A DNA stretch of 19,328 bases, from the NCBI GenBank assembly GCA_031254385.1, contig JAIRUO010000068.1, positions 1 to 19,328 on the forward strand, given 5' to 3'. The notes below the pieces were generated by a model that did not search any database, was not told the DNA's origin, and worked only from the letters and a program-made list of their open reading frames with translations. A program made the position numbers and the translations under genes. The number at the start of each line of letters is the position of its first letter. Position 1 is the stretch's first letter. The stretch is from Treponema sp. GTDB taxonomy: Bacteria > Spirochaetota > Spirochaetia > Treponematales > Breznakiellaceae. Shown here one piece after another: positions 8,194 to 16,012 of the stretch.

Positions 8194-8290
8194 TGTTGTT
8201 TATATACATAGTTTCTGTAATAGTGAAATTATAGTTTCAGTTGAATATAATTTTCAAATTTACTCAAATAAGGTTCAGAAGGAGAACTAA
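8180..8290 (+). CDS. Possible 36-aa protein bridging the nuclease gene and the antitoxin gene
   Basis: An ATG at 8180 opens 36 codons starting MTEYSVVYIHSFCNSEIIV and ending VQKEN with TAA at 8288-8290. It overlaps the end of the nuclease-TPR gene by 14 bp in another frame and abuts the antitoxin ATG at 8291 with no base between. AGAAGGGG at 8165-8172, seven bases upstream, is a good ribosome binding site. The antitoxin's own site (AAGGAG) lies inside its last codons. Composition is as AT-rich as the preceding gene. It has no recognisable domain; it may be a real small protein, the remnant of a lost gene, or a leader that couples translation. The sequence does not decide between these. Confidence 0.42.
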   Translation: MTEYSVVYIHSFCNSEIIVSVEYNFQIYSNKVQKEN

Positions 8291-8581
8291 ATGCCGATAA
8301 TACGCCCAATAACAGACCTTGAAACAAGCTTGTCTGAAATTACCAAAACCGTACATGAAACGGATGAGCCTGTCTTTTTAACCAATAATGGTTATGGCGA
8401 TATGGTAGTCATGAGCATGGAAAACTGGGAAGAAATGAACTTTGAAAACGAGATTTACCAGAAACTGGTAGAGGCTCAAGCCGAAGCTTATTCAAATCCC
8501 AAACGTCTTTCTCATGATGAGGTTTTTGGTCCCCTTCGCCAAAAGATTGCCGATTATAAGGGATCTTCAGAAAATGCCTGA
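8291..8581 (+). CDS. Phd/YefM family antitoxin
   Basis: This 96-aa protein has the Phd/YefM layout. The N-terminal DNA-binding and dimerisation part includes PITDLETSLSEITKTVHETDEPVFLTNNG in spirit (residues 6-36, with the ITDL and VFLTNNGYGDMVVMSMENWEE signatures), and the charged C-terminal helix binds and neutralises the toxin. It is followed by a RelE/ParE-type toxin that starts eight bases before this gene stops (ATGCCTGA), a classic antitoxin-first type II arrangement. AAGGAG sits nine bases before its ATG. Such antitoxins usually repress their own promoter, but here the gene lies inside a long co-directional operon and I see no clear promoter in the few bases before it. It would therefore depend on operon transcription or on a promoter within the preceding AT-rich coding sequence. 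G+C returns toward that of hsdR. Confidence 0.92.
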   Translation: MPIIRPITDLETSLSEITKTVHETDEPVFLTNNGYGDMVVMSMENWEEMNFENEIYQKLVEAQAEAYSNPKRLSHDEVFGPLRQKIADYKGSSENA

Positions 8582-8879
8582 GATAAAGTATCTGCCCTCT
8601 TTTCAGCAGGAACTCAATGCTATAGTGGATTATATCACTTTTACTCTGGAAGCACCCCGAGCTGCTTCCAATCTGCTGGATGAACTTGAGAAATCAATCA
8701 ATAATCTTAGGGTTTTCCCGCTTGCCCATAGGTTGTATCGTCCTATAAAACCGATCCAGACTGAATACCGTGTCTTGACAGTAAAAAATTATCTTGTTTT
8801 TTATGTTGTTCTTGAAGAAACCATAGAAATTCATCGTATAATCTACAAAAAGAGGAATCTATCTCAATTGATAAAATAA
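8574..8879 (+). CDS. RelE/ParE family toxin
   Basis: Starting at ATG 8574, this 101-aa protein (MPEIKYLPSFQQEL...) has the RelE/ParE fold pattern. It begins with a strand, then a long helical hairpin (residues 15-45, AIVDYITFTLEAPRAASNLLDELEKSI), then FPLAHRLY and the sheet YRVLTVKNYLVFYVV, ending EIHRIIYKKRNLSQLI. The last part, with R/K-rich IIYKKR, is the usual active or binding edge. The frame stays open upstream to 8514, but the earlier ATG would put unrelated residues before the conserved start. The 8574 ATG has AAGGGA nine bases upstream and the typical overlap with the antitoxin stop. The family includes ribosome-dependent mRNA interferases and gyrase poisons, and sequence alone does not say which this is. 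It is followed by hsdR after 16 bp. Confidence 0.92.
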   Translation: MPEIKYLPSFQQELNAIVDYITFTLEAPRAASNLLDELEKSINNLRVFPLAHRLYRPIKPIQTEYRVLTVKNYLVFYVVLEETIEIHRIIYKKRNLSQLIK

Positions 8880-8895
8880 ACTAAAGGAACTGAAA

Positions 8896-11850
8896 ATGCC
8901 CACCAATACCAAAGAATCTGGTCTTGAAGAACTAATCGTAAACTCCCTTGTGCAAGACAATGGTTATCAACAAGGCGCTAATGAAGACTATAACCGCGAT
9001 TATGCCATAGATGAAACCCGCCTTTTCCGCTTTCTCAATAATACTCAAAAAATTGAAATGGCAAATATTAAACTTTCCTTTAAAGAATCTGGTAAAGCTT
9101 ATGATCTTGTAAAACAAAAAATCCTTGATATACTTCGGGCTGAGATTACCAAGCGTGGAGTTATTGACGTTCTCCGTAACGGAATAAAACTTTATCCATC
9201 AAGCTTAACGCTGTTCTATCCCACTCCCTCTGAAAGGAACGAGCAGGCAAAGAAGGATTTTGAACAGAATATCTGGAGTGTTACCAGACAGCTTAGGTAT
9301 TCAAATGATAAGACCCGTCGCGCCCTTGATTTTGTAATCTTCATAAATGGGTTGCCGATCTTTACAGCCGAACTGAAAAACCGCTCGACAAAACAGAATG
9401 TCGAGGATGCGGTCAAGCAATATAAAGTAGACCGTAACCCCAAAGAATTGATTTTTCATTTCAAGCGCTGTGCCGCCCATTTTGCCATAGATGATGAAGA
9501 AATACAGTTTTGTGCCAAACTTGAAGGTAATGATTCATGGTTCCTGCCTTTCAATAAAGGTTATAATGATGGGGCGGGAAACCCTCCCAATCCACAAGGT
9601 CTTGCTACGGATTATTTCTGGAAAGATATTCTCAAGAAGAATGAGCTTGCCAATATAATTGAAAACTATGCCCAGGTTATTAAAGAAAAAAATCCGCAAA
9701 CCGGAAAGATTACTGAAAGACAAATATTCCCCCGTTTTCATCAATGGGCTGTTGTTAAATCACTCCTTGCTGAGGTAAAAGAAGAAGGCATTGGACAGCG
9801 GTATCTTGTTCAGCATAGCGCCGGAAGCGGCAAATCAAACTCCATAGCGTGGCTTGCCCATCAATTGGTTGATCTTGAAAAAGACAATAAGCTAGTGGTC
9901 GATTCAATTCTGGTAGTAACCGACCGCCGCAATCTCGACCGCCAGATTCGGGATACAATTAAATCATTTACATCTGTTTCTAATACTATTGCTCCTGCTG
10001 AACATTCCAGAGACTTACGGGATGCCATAGAAGCCGGCAAAAAAATAATCATTACAACCATTCATAAATTCCCCTATATTTTTGAGGATATGGGAACCGC
10101 ACATAAAGGCCGTCGTTTTGCTATCATCATAGATGAAGCGCATTCCAGTCAAAGCGGTAATATGTCCGCCAAAATGAATGCTGTTCTGTCAACTACGGTT
10201 TTTTCTGATGATGACGATAGCGAAGACATCATAAATAAACTAATAGAGAGTCGCAAACTCCTGCCAAATGCCAGTTATTTTGCCTTTACTGCAACTCCAA
10301 AAAATAAAACGCTTGAACTATTTGGTACACCATATACAGAAGACGGCAAAATAAAACGCAGACCTTTCCATAATTATTCCATGAAACAGGCAATAGAAGA
10401 AGGCTTTATACTTGATGTTCTTAAAAATTACACTACATACCAAAGTTATTATCATTTGATAAAAACAATTGAAGAAGATCCTTTATTTGACAAAGGCAAG
10501 GCGCGAAAACGGCTCCGTAAATATGTTGAGGTCAGTCCTGAAGCTATTTTCAAAAAAGCTGAAATAATAGTAGAACACTTCCATGAAAATGTCCGTTTTC
10601 GTATCGACAAACAGGCTCGCGCAATGGTTGTAACCGGAGGTATAAAAAAGGCCGTTGAATATTTTGATGCCATTTCAAAATGTCTTTTAAAACGCAAAAG
10701 CCCATATAAAGCAATTATCGCCTTTACTGGCGATACTGAACATACAGATACATCAACTAAAAATAAAAGCATGGTATCAGAGGCCGATCTTAACAGGTTT
10801 CCAAGCAATCAAATTGAAAGTACTTTCAGGGCAGAACCATACCGTTTCCTGATCTGCGCTGACAAGTTCCAGACCGGTTATGATGAACCTCTTTTGCATA
10901 CCATGTATGTGGATAAAATTCTTGATGATATAAAAGCAGTACAGACTCTCTCTCGCCTGAATCGTGCTTATAGAAACAAAAATGATACTTTTGTTCTTGA
11001 CTTTGCCAATAAAGCCGATGATATAAAAGAAGCCTTCTCTCGTTATTACAAAACCACACTTCTATCTGATGAAACCGACCGTAACAAATTATATGAGTTT
11101 ATTGCTAACATGGAGAAATATGAAGTCTATTTCCAACAAGATATTGATAGTGTTGTTAATTATTTTCTTAACAACTCTCCCCGTACAAAGATAGACCCAA
11201 TCCTTGATATTTGTGCCGAGCATTACAAATCTCTTGAAGAAGATGAACAAGTCGAATTCAAAGCCAGTGCAAAAGATTTTGTCCGCCTCTATAATTTTCT
11301 TGGAGCTATTCTTTCCTATGGTATGCCTGATTGGGAAAAACTTTCAATTTTTTTGACCCTTCTGCTACCAAAGTTACCTGCACCAAAAGAAAATGATGAC
11401 ACAAAAGAATTGCTTAAATATATCGAGCTTGAGAGCTATCGTGCACAAAAAAGAGAAACCACAGACATTCTTCTTAACGATGTAAATTATGAACTTTCTC
11501 CAATAAACATAGCCGATCAGGTTTCCCCCGGTGAAGCGGATAAAGATTATCTGTCCCGTATCCTTGATGATTTCCATAAACAATGGGGTGATCTAAACTG
11601 GCAGGACGAGGATAATGTTAAGGCAACTATTAAGCAGGTTCAGTTAACCGTCTCAAAGGACGAAAAGTATCAGAACGCCATGAAAAACGCTGATCGCGAA
11701 AGCGCTAAGGATGAAGGCAAAGACGCTACCGAGCGGGCCATGCAGTCCTTTATGACCGACAGTATGGAACTCTATAAACAGTATGCCGATAACCTTTCAT
11801 TCCGCTTATGGCTTATCGACTTCATATTCAACGGAACTTATAAGCGGTAA
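8896..11850 (+). CDS. hsdR: Type I restriction-modification system, restriction and translocation subunit R
   Basis: This 984-aa protein is a full-length HsdR. The N-terminal nuclease core is D145 followed by E159-L-K161 (in LDFVIFINGLPIFTAELK), the PD-(D/E)XK residues that cut DNA. The superfamily 2 motor follows: Walker A in HSAGSGKS at 307-314, DEAH at 413-416, then FAFTATP (motif III) and helicase domain 2 with ICADKFQTGYDEPLLHTMYVDK and QTLSRLNRAYRNK (motif VI). The C-terminal helical region binds the M2S core and ends DFIFNGTYKR. The ATG has AAAGGA eight bases upstream. The gene ends in tandem TAA TAA codons. It is the last gene of the operon and is separated from hsdM and hsdS by the nuclease, small ORF and toxin-antitoxin pair. 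The motifs look intact, so the restriction activity should be functional. Confidence 0.97.
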   Translation: MPTNTKESGLEELIVNSLVQDNGYQQGANEDYNRDYAIDETRLFRFLNNTQKIEMANIKLSFKESGKAYDLVKQKILDILRAEITKRGVIDVLRNGIKLYPSSLTLFYPTPSERNEQAKKDFEQNIWSVTRQLRYSNDKTRRALDFVIFINGLPIFTAELKNRSTKQNVEDAVKQYKVDRNPKELIFHFKRCAAHFAIDDEEIQFCAKLEGNDSWFLPFNKGYNDGAGNPPNPQGLATDYFWKDILKKNELANIIENYAQVIKEKNPQTGKITERQIFPRFHQWAVVKSLLAEVKEEGIGQRYLVQHSAGSGKSNSIAWLAHQLVDLEKDNKLVVDSILVVTDRRNLDRQIRDTIKSFTSVSNTIAPAEHSRDLRDAIEAGKKIIITTIHKFPYIFEDMGTAHKGRRFAIIIDEAHSSQSGNMSAKMNAVLSTTVFSDDDDSEDIINKLIESRKLLPNASYFAFTATPKNKTLELFGTPYTEDGKIKRRPFHNYSMKQAIEEGFILDVLKNYTTYQSYYHLIKTIEEDPLFDKGKARKRLRKYVEVSPEAIFKKAEIIVEHFHENVRFRIDKQARAMVVTGGIKKAVEYFDAISKCLLKRKSPYKAIIAFTGDTEHTDTSTKNKSMVSEADLNRFPSNQIESTFRAEPYRFLICADKFQTGYDEPLLHTMYVDKILDDIKAVQTLSRLNRAYRNKNDTFVLDFANKADDIKEAFSRYYKTTLLSDETDRNKLYEFIANMEKYEVYFQQDIDSVVNYFLNNSPRTKIDPILDICAEHYKSLEEDEQVEFKASAKDFVRLYNFLGAILSYGMPDWEKLSIFLTLLLPKLPAPKENDDTKELLKYIELESYRAQKRETTDILLNDVNYELSPINIADQVSPGEADKDYLSRILDDFHKQWGDLNWQDEDNVKATIKQVQLTVSKDEKYQNAMKNADRESAKDEGKDATERAMQSFMTDSMELYKQYADNLSFRLWLIDFIFNGTYKR

Positions 11851-11875
11851 TAAGCCCCATGCATTTTAGCACTAT

Positions 11876-14800
11876 TCACGCCGAATTCAACAATTTCTGC
11901 ATCACTACCCTGGCAGCTTCGTAATCACTCATGAGCACAGCATTCTTTATTCGGTCAAATTCTTCAATAAAAGCATCATTCGAATTTAGTGCATCAAGGG
12001 CCTTTATCCCCTCATCTATGGCCGGGAAATCCATCTCGTCAAAAGCTGCTGTCATTTTTTCTAAAACAGATGGCAATCCAGACGGGATCCCTACGCTCTT
12101 ATTTTGTTTCTTTGTCGGGAAAGCTTCCGTAATGCCTGACTTCAAAGTATCAAGTCCTTCCAATAAGAACGGCAGCTTTATAGCGCAGAAGGCAGAGTCC
12201 TCCTTGGTGGCAGCGGACTCAAGTTCCAGTGCCATATTGGATAGTTCAGATGCGCCTATGTTGGCCAGTGAGCTTTTCATGCTATGCACTGCAATGGAAA
12301 AATTGCGCATATCATCAGCCGCCAAATAATCTTTCATTGTTTTTGCGCTGTTTTCAATTTCTGTTATCATTAACTTAAGCGATCTTTTGTAAACTTCACG
12401 CTGGCCTGCAACTCTTTCCAGCCCTGTTTGTACGGAAAGCCCGTCAATTCGTTCTATTTTTTTCCAGAAATCCCCATCTGCATTGGCGTCCGATCTGCTT
12501 ACAGGAGCCGTTCCGTCCATAATACCAACGCGTTTCGCTATCTTCTCTGCAGGAATCCAATTTTCCAGCATCTGTATCAGAGCTGCTTTAATAATAGGTT
12601 TAGCCAAAAAGTCATTCATGCCCGCAGCAAGGAACATATCTTTTATTCCTTCAATGACATTTGCGGTAAGCGCGATAATAGGTACATTTTCGCCCATTTT
12701 GCGAAGTATTTTCGTGGCTTCCACGCCGTCTATATCCGGCATCATATGATCCATAAACACAAGGTCATATTGATTTGCGCGAACCATATCTATTGCCTCT
12801 TCGCCGGAGCTTGCCCTATCCGCTGTTATTTCATATTGCTGTAAAAGTCCGCATGCGACATTCAGGTTGATTGAATTGTCGTCAACCACCAATACCTTTG
12901 CGTCAGGTGCATATATAGCGTGTTCATTACCGCCGATATAAGAAATCAAGGATTCATCGCCAAGAACTTTTGGAATTATGATGCGGAAGATTGTACCCTG
13001 GCCGTACAAACTTTCCATTGTTATCTGCCCGCCCATCATTTCAACCAATGATTTGGAAATAGACAAACCCAATCCGCTCCCTTCTTTAGTACGGTTCCTC
13101 TGTGTGTCGAACTGCGTAAAAGTTTCAAAAAGCTTGGGTATATCTTCTGCAAGTATACCCGCGCCTGTATCGCTGATCGAAAATTTAATGTTTTTCTCGG
13201 TAACATCTATGGCTAAACGTACATAACCTTCGCTGGTAAATTTAATCGCATTGCCCAGTATATTCAGAAGTATCTGCCTAAGGCGCATATCATCCCCATA
13301 CAGGCACTTGGGTATTGCGCTCTGCATTATCAGCTTAAATTCTATATTCTTTCCAGCGGCCAGGTATTGCACCATTGAAGAAATATTATCTATCAGCGAG
13401 TTAAAATCGTAGTGTATCGGTACAAGAGTCAGTTTACCGGCCTGTATTTTTGACAAATCCAGAATATCATTAATGATATTTAACAGCCCTATCGCAGATA
13501 GCCTGATATCTTCTACGCAGCGGAGCTGGCGTTTATCCAGATTAGTCGGAATCAATAATTCCGACATTCCCAAAATGGCGTTCATAGGCGTGCGAATTTC
13601 ATGCGACATTTTGGCCAGAAATTGGGACTTTGCCTCATTTGCCTCTTCTGCGCTTTCTTTTGCCGTTTCTGCTTCCCTGGCTACAACCAGCAATTCGCGG
13701 GTACGCTCCACCACGCGGTTTTCCACTGTACTCACGTACTCTTTCAAAGTAGTAACCATTCTCATCAGCGCACGCTGCAAAACAACAATTTCGTTGTTTT
13801 CGTCAGACTTTCTGGGTAATATAGCCTCGCTAAATTCAGCGTCAAGGTTGCCGATTGAAATTTGCGTGGCGGTCTCTGTAAGCACCCTGATGGGTTTCAC
13901 AATATTATTCGTATTTACATAAATAATAATAACTATTAAAATAAGGCAGGCCATACATGCAGCCGCAATCAGCCATGTGATCCCATAAGCGTCTTTGTAT
14001 AGAATATCGATTGGTGTACCAAAATACAAATATAAAGTATATTTCTCTGCCCCAATATCGATTTCAAGCGGGTACATGGATACAAGGGATTTCCTCTTGG
14101 TAAACGGTGACATGATTTCATCAGAATATATTATTTTTTGTTCCGTTGCGTTACGCAGAATATCAAAATCTTCAAAATAAAAGTCCTTCAAATTTTGTGC
14201 AATATTTTCGTTGACCGTGGCATGAAGAATTGTCATATCCTGGCTCAGAAGCATCAGCGTAAATACCGGGGTCTCCTCAAAAACCTCTGCAAGATTAAAT
14301 ATACCTTCATAAGTAATATCCACGCCGCAAATCCCGATTGTTTTACCGTTTGATATAATGGGAACGCTGATGGTTCCGGTATATATTGGCCCTTCTCCGG
14401 TGCCATAATCATAAGGACCTACATAATCAAAATACGGTTTTCCTGTTGTTAGCGGAACATGATACCATGGTGAAACTATAGCAGCTTCCAGTTCTTCTTC
14501 AGAATTATAATCTTCTATATCCAGAAGAACCCCGTTGCTTCTTATGTAATCCTTGGTATAATGCCTGTCTTCGTAGTATATGCCCTCCATAAAAATAAAC
14601 CATGCGCAGTAGACATTTGGACTTAAATCAATCATCGTGAACAGGGTTTTGTCTGCTGTCGCTTTTGCCTCGTCCGAAGGATGGTCAAGCGATGCAAGCG
14701 TTTGTTGAGTAAAATCAAGCAGGCCAGTTATATAGTCAAAACTCTTTTTTACTGAGTATGTAATGTACTTTGCGTGATCCGCATCCTTATTCTTAGCAGT

Positions 14801-14932
14801 ATTTATGCTGCTTGCAAGCAGAATATTTACCACCAGGACTATTATGAGACAGAAAACAGCAGAAACAGCACACAGGGTTGTAAGCAGTACCTTGCGGGTA
14901 GTGGACATCCTTTGATGTTTTTGTTTACCCAT
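11876..14932 (-). CDS. Membrane hybrid sensor histidine kinase (dCache-HAMP-HisKA-HATPase-REC-HPt)
   Basis: This 1018-aa protein has a transmembrane helix at about 15-41, then an extracytoplasmic dCache-type sensor (42-315, with [25 protein letters not shown] and [12 protein letters not shown]). A second membrane helix (about 319-339) and HAMP (about 340-400) precede a coiled coil. The cytoplasmic kinase has H444 in [10 protein letters not shown]-box residues N557 and N561 and G-box GSGLGLSI (618-625). A receiver follows (acidic pair D684/D685, phosphoacceptor D728, K778), then an HPt with H883 in [11 protein letters not shown]. This is a complete His-Asp-His relay. The final 80 or so residues form a further helical segment with no phosphoacceptor histidine. 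The start overlaps the stop of the upstream response regulator by eight bases (ATGGGTAA), so the two are coupled and the HPt most likely passes phosphate to it. The ligand is unknown. The gene converges on hsdR with 25 bp between the stops. Confidence 0.95.
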   Translation of the reverse strand: MGKQKHQRMSTTRKVLLTTLCAVSAVFCLIIVLVVNILLASSINTAKNKDADHAKYITYSVKKSFDYITGLLDFTQQTLASLDHPSDEAKATADKTLFTMIDLSPNVYCAWFIFMEGIYYEDRHYTKDYIRSNGVLLDIEDYNSEEELEAAIVSPWYHVPLTTGKPYFDYVGPYDYGTGEGPIYTGTISVPIISNGKTIGICGVDITYEGIFNLAEVFEETPVFTLMLLSQDMTILHATVNENIAQNLKDFYFEDFDILRNATEQKIIYSDEIMSPFTKRKSLVSMYPLEIDIGAEKYTLYLYFGTPIDILYKDAYGITWLIAAACMACLILIVIIIYVNTNNIVKPIRVLTETATQISIGNLDAEFSEAILPRKSDENNEIVVLQRALMRMVTTLKEYVSTVENRVVERTRELLVVAREAETAKESAEEANEAKSQFLAKMSHEIRTPMNAILGMSELLIPTNLDKRQLRCVEDIRLSAIGLLNIINDILDLSKIQAGKLTLVPIHYDFNSLIDNISSMVQYLAAGKNIEFKLIMQSAIPKCLYGDDMRLRQILLNILGNAIKFTSEGYVRLAIDVTEKNIKFSISDTGAGILAEDIPKLFETFTQFDTQRNRTKEGSGLGLSISKSLVEMMGGQITMESLYGQGTIFRIIIPKVLGDESLISYIGGNEHAIYAPDAKVLVVDDNSINLNVACGLLQQYEITADRASSGEEAIDMVRANQYDLVFMDHMMPDIDGVEATKILRKMGENVPIIALTANVIEGIKDMFLAAGMNDFLAKPIIKAALIQMLENWIPAEKIAKRVGIMDGTAPVSRSDANADGDFWKKIERIDGLSVQTGLERVAGQREVYKRSLKLMITEIENSAKTMKDYLAADDMRNFSIAVHSMKSSLANIGASELSNMALELESAATKEDSAFCAIKLPFLLEGLDTLKSGITEAFPTKKQNKSVGIPSGLPSVLEKMTAAFDEMDFPAIDEGIKALDALNSNDAFIEEFDRIKNAVLMSDYEAARVVMQKLLNSA

Positions 14933-16007
14933 TTTTCAGAGCCTCGCTTACTTCCTTTATTTGAAGAGACAGTTTTAAAAATAGATCGACCAGCTCTGGG
15001 TCAAACTGTGAGCCACGCCCATCGGAAATTATCTTCATGGCTTCTTCATGCGAAAAAGCGCCTTTATACGGACGTTTTGAAACCAGCGCGTCATACACAT
15101 CTGCAAGGGACATCATACGCGCCTGCAGCGGAATCTCGCTGCCCTTCAAGCGATCAGGATAGCCTTTTCCATCCCATCTTTCATGATGGCAGTATGAAAG
15201 TGTTTTCGCATAATCAAGGAAAGTCTGGGTCGGCACCTTTTCTTGCAGGCTTTCGAGCAGCATTTTACCGTAAACCGCATGCTGCTTCATATAGCCAAAC
15301 TCTTCTTCGGTGAGTTTTGACCTTTTAAGCAGAATTTCATCAGGAATTCTTATTTTGCCTACATCGTGAAGAAGGGCCGACTTAAAGAACGCTTCTTTAT
15401 CCCAGGCGGTTACCTCGGTAGTGTACTGATCCGTTTCTTCCATTGCGTTGAGCATTATTTGCAAATATTTCTGCACACGCTCCACATGCTGGCCGGTTTC
15501 TTCGTCCCTGAATTCAACCATCTCTGCGGCCCAGGTAATAATCGCATTCTGAAGCTGAACCAAATCATTTGTTCTTTCTTGAACCATTGCGACAAGGTTA
15601 TCATTAAACTCGCGAAGTTCGTTCTTTTGGGACTGCAGAAGTAAATGCAGCTCTATTCTTTTTAGCAGGAGCGGTGGCGAAAAAGGCTTTGTTATGTAGT
15701 CCACCGCCCCAAGGGAAAGGCCCTTTAGCTCATCTTCTGCATCAATTTTTCCTGTCAGAAATATTACAGGTATATCCGCAGTTTCTGGATTTGCCTTTAA
15801 TTCTTTTAACGCGTCATAGCCGCTCATGCCGGGCATTTCCACGTCAAGCAGTATTAAATCTGGCCTGACTTTTTTCAGCATGAACAGGAGTTTATCCCCT
15901 GACGGCAACGTAACTACGGTATACATGTCTTGTAAAGCATTTTTCCCGGTATTCAGGTTTACAATGTTGTCGTCTACCAGAAAAATGCACTTTGTACGAG
16001 CTTCCAT
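14925..16007 (-). CDS. Response regulator with HD-GYP cyclic-di-GMP phosphodiesterase output
   Basis: This 360-aa RpfG-type protein has an N-terminal receiver (acidic pair D12/D13, phosphoacceptor D55 in [16 protein letters not shown]85, K107). A short coiled linker (about 120-155) joins it to an HD-GYP domain: TGQHVERV around H174, [15 protein letters not shown] with H214/D215, and [11 protein letters not shown] with GYP at 282-284 and further residues DVYDALVS. The metal-binding HD pairs and the GYP signature are intact, so hydrolysis of cyclic-di-GMP is expected, switched by phosphorylation. It has no DNA-binding domain. It sits between the mannosidase gene, five bases upstream, and the hybrid kinase, eight bases overlapping, on the same strand. 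The ribosome binding site is weak (TAGGT, close to the ATG), which suggests coupling to the mannosidase termination. It should be the output of the adjacent kinase relay. Confidence 0.95.
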   Translation of the reverse strand: MEARTKCIFLVDDNIVNLNTGKNALQDMYTVVTLPSGDKLLFMLKKVRPDLILLDVEMPGMSGYDALKELKANPETADIPVIFLTGKIDAEDELKGLSLGAVDYITKPFSPPLLLKRIELHLLLQSQKNELREFNDNLVAMVQERTNDLVQLQNAIITWAAEMVEFRDEETGQHVERVQKYLQIMLNAMEETDQYTTEVTAWDKEAFFKSALLHDVGKIRIPDEILLKRSKLTEEEFGYMKQHAVYGKMLLESLQEKVPTQTFLDYAKTLSYCHHERWDGKGYPDRLKGSEIPLQARMMSLADVYDALVSKRPYKGAFSHEEAMKIISDGRGSQFDPELVDLFLKLSLQIKEVSEALKNG

Positions 16008-16012
16008 AATAC

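Noticed and set aside
8514..8573. Longer N-terminus for the RelE/ParE toxin beginning at 8514
   Set aside because: The 20 extra residues lie fully inside the antitoxin, do not fit the toxin fold, and the 8574 start has a ribosome binding site and the classic stop-start overlap.
11835..11880. Possible shared terminator between convergent hsdR and kinase genes
   Set aside because: Only a weak five-base stem (CTTAT/ATAAG) with no following U tract is present in the 25-bp gap and its edges, too poor to call.
13473..13922. 149-codon open frame on the plus strand
   Set aside because: It is antisense to the HisKA and HAMP coding region of the kinase, and its Ser/Ala-rich content is typical of a reverse-frame artefact.
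14774..15313. 179-codon open frame on the plus strand
   Set aside because: It lies opposite the kinase start and the HD-GYP region, both with intact motifs. The translation is low-complexity and His/Ser-rich with no domain.
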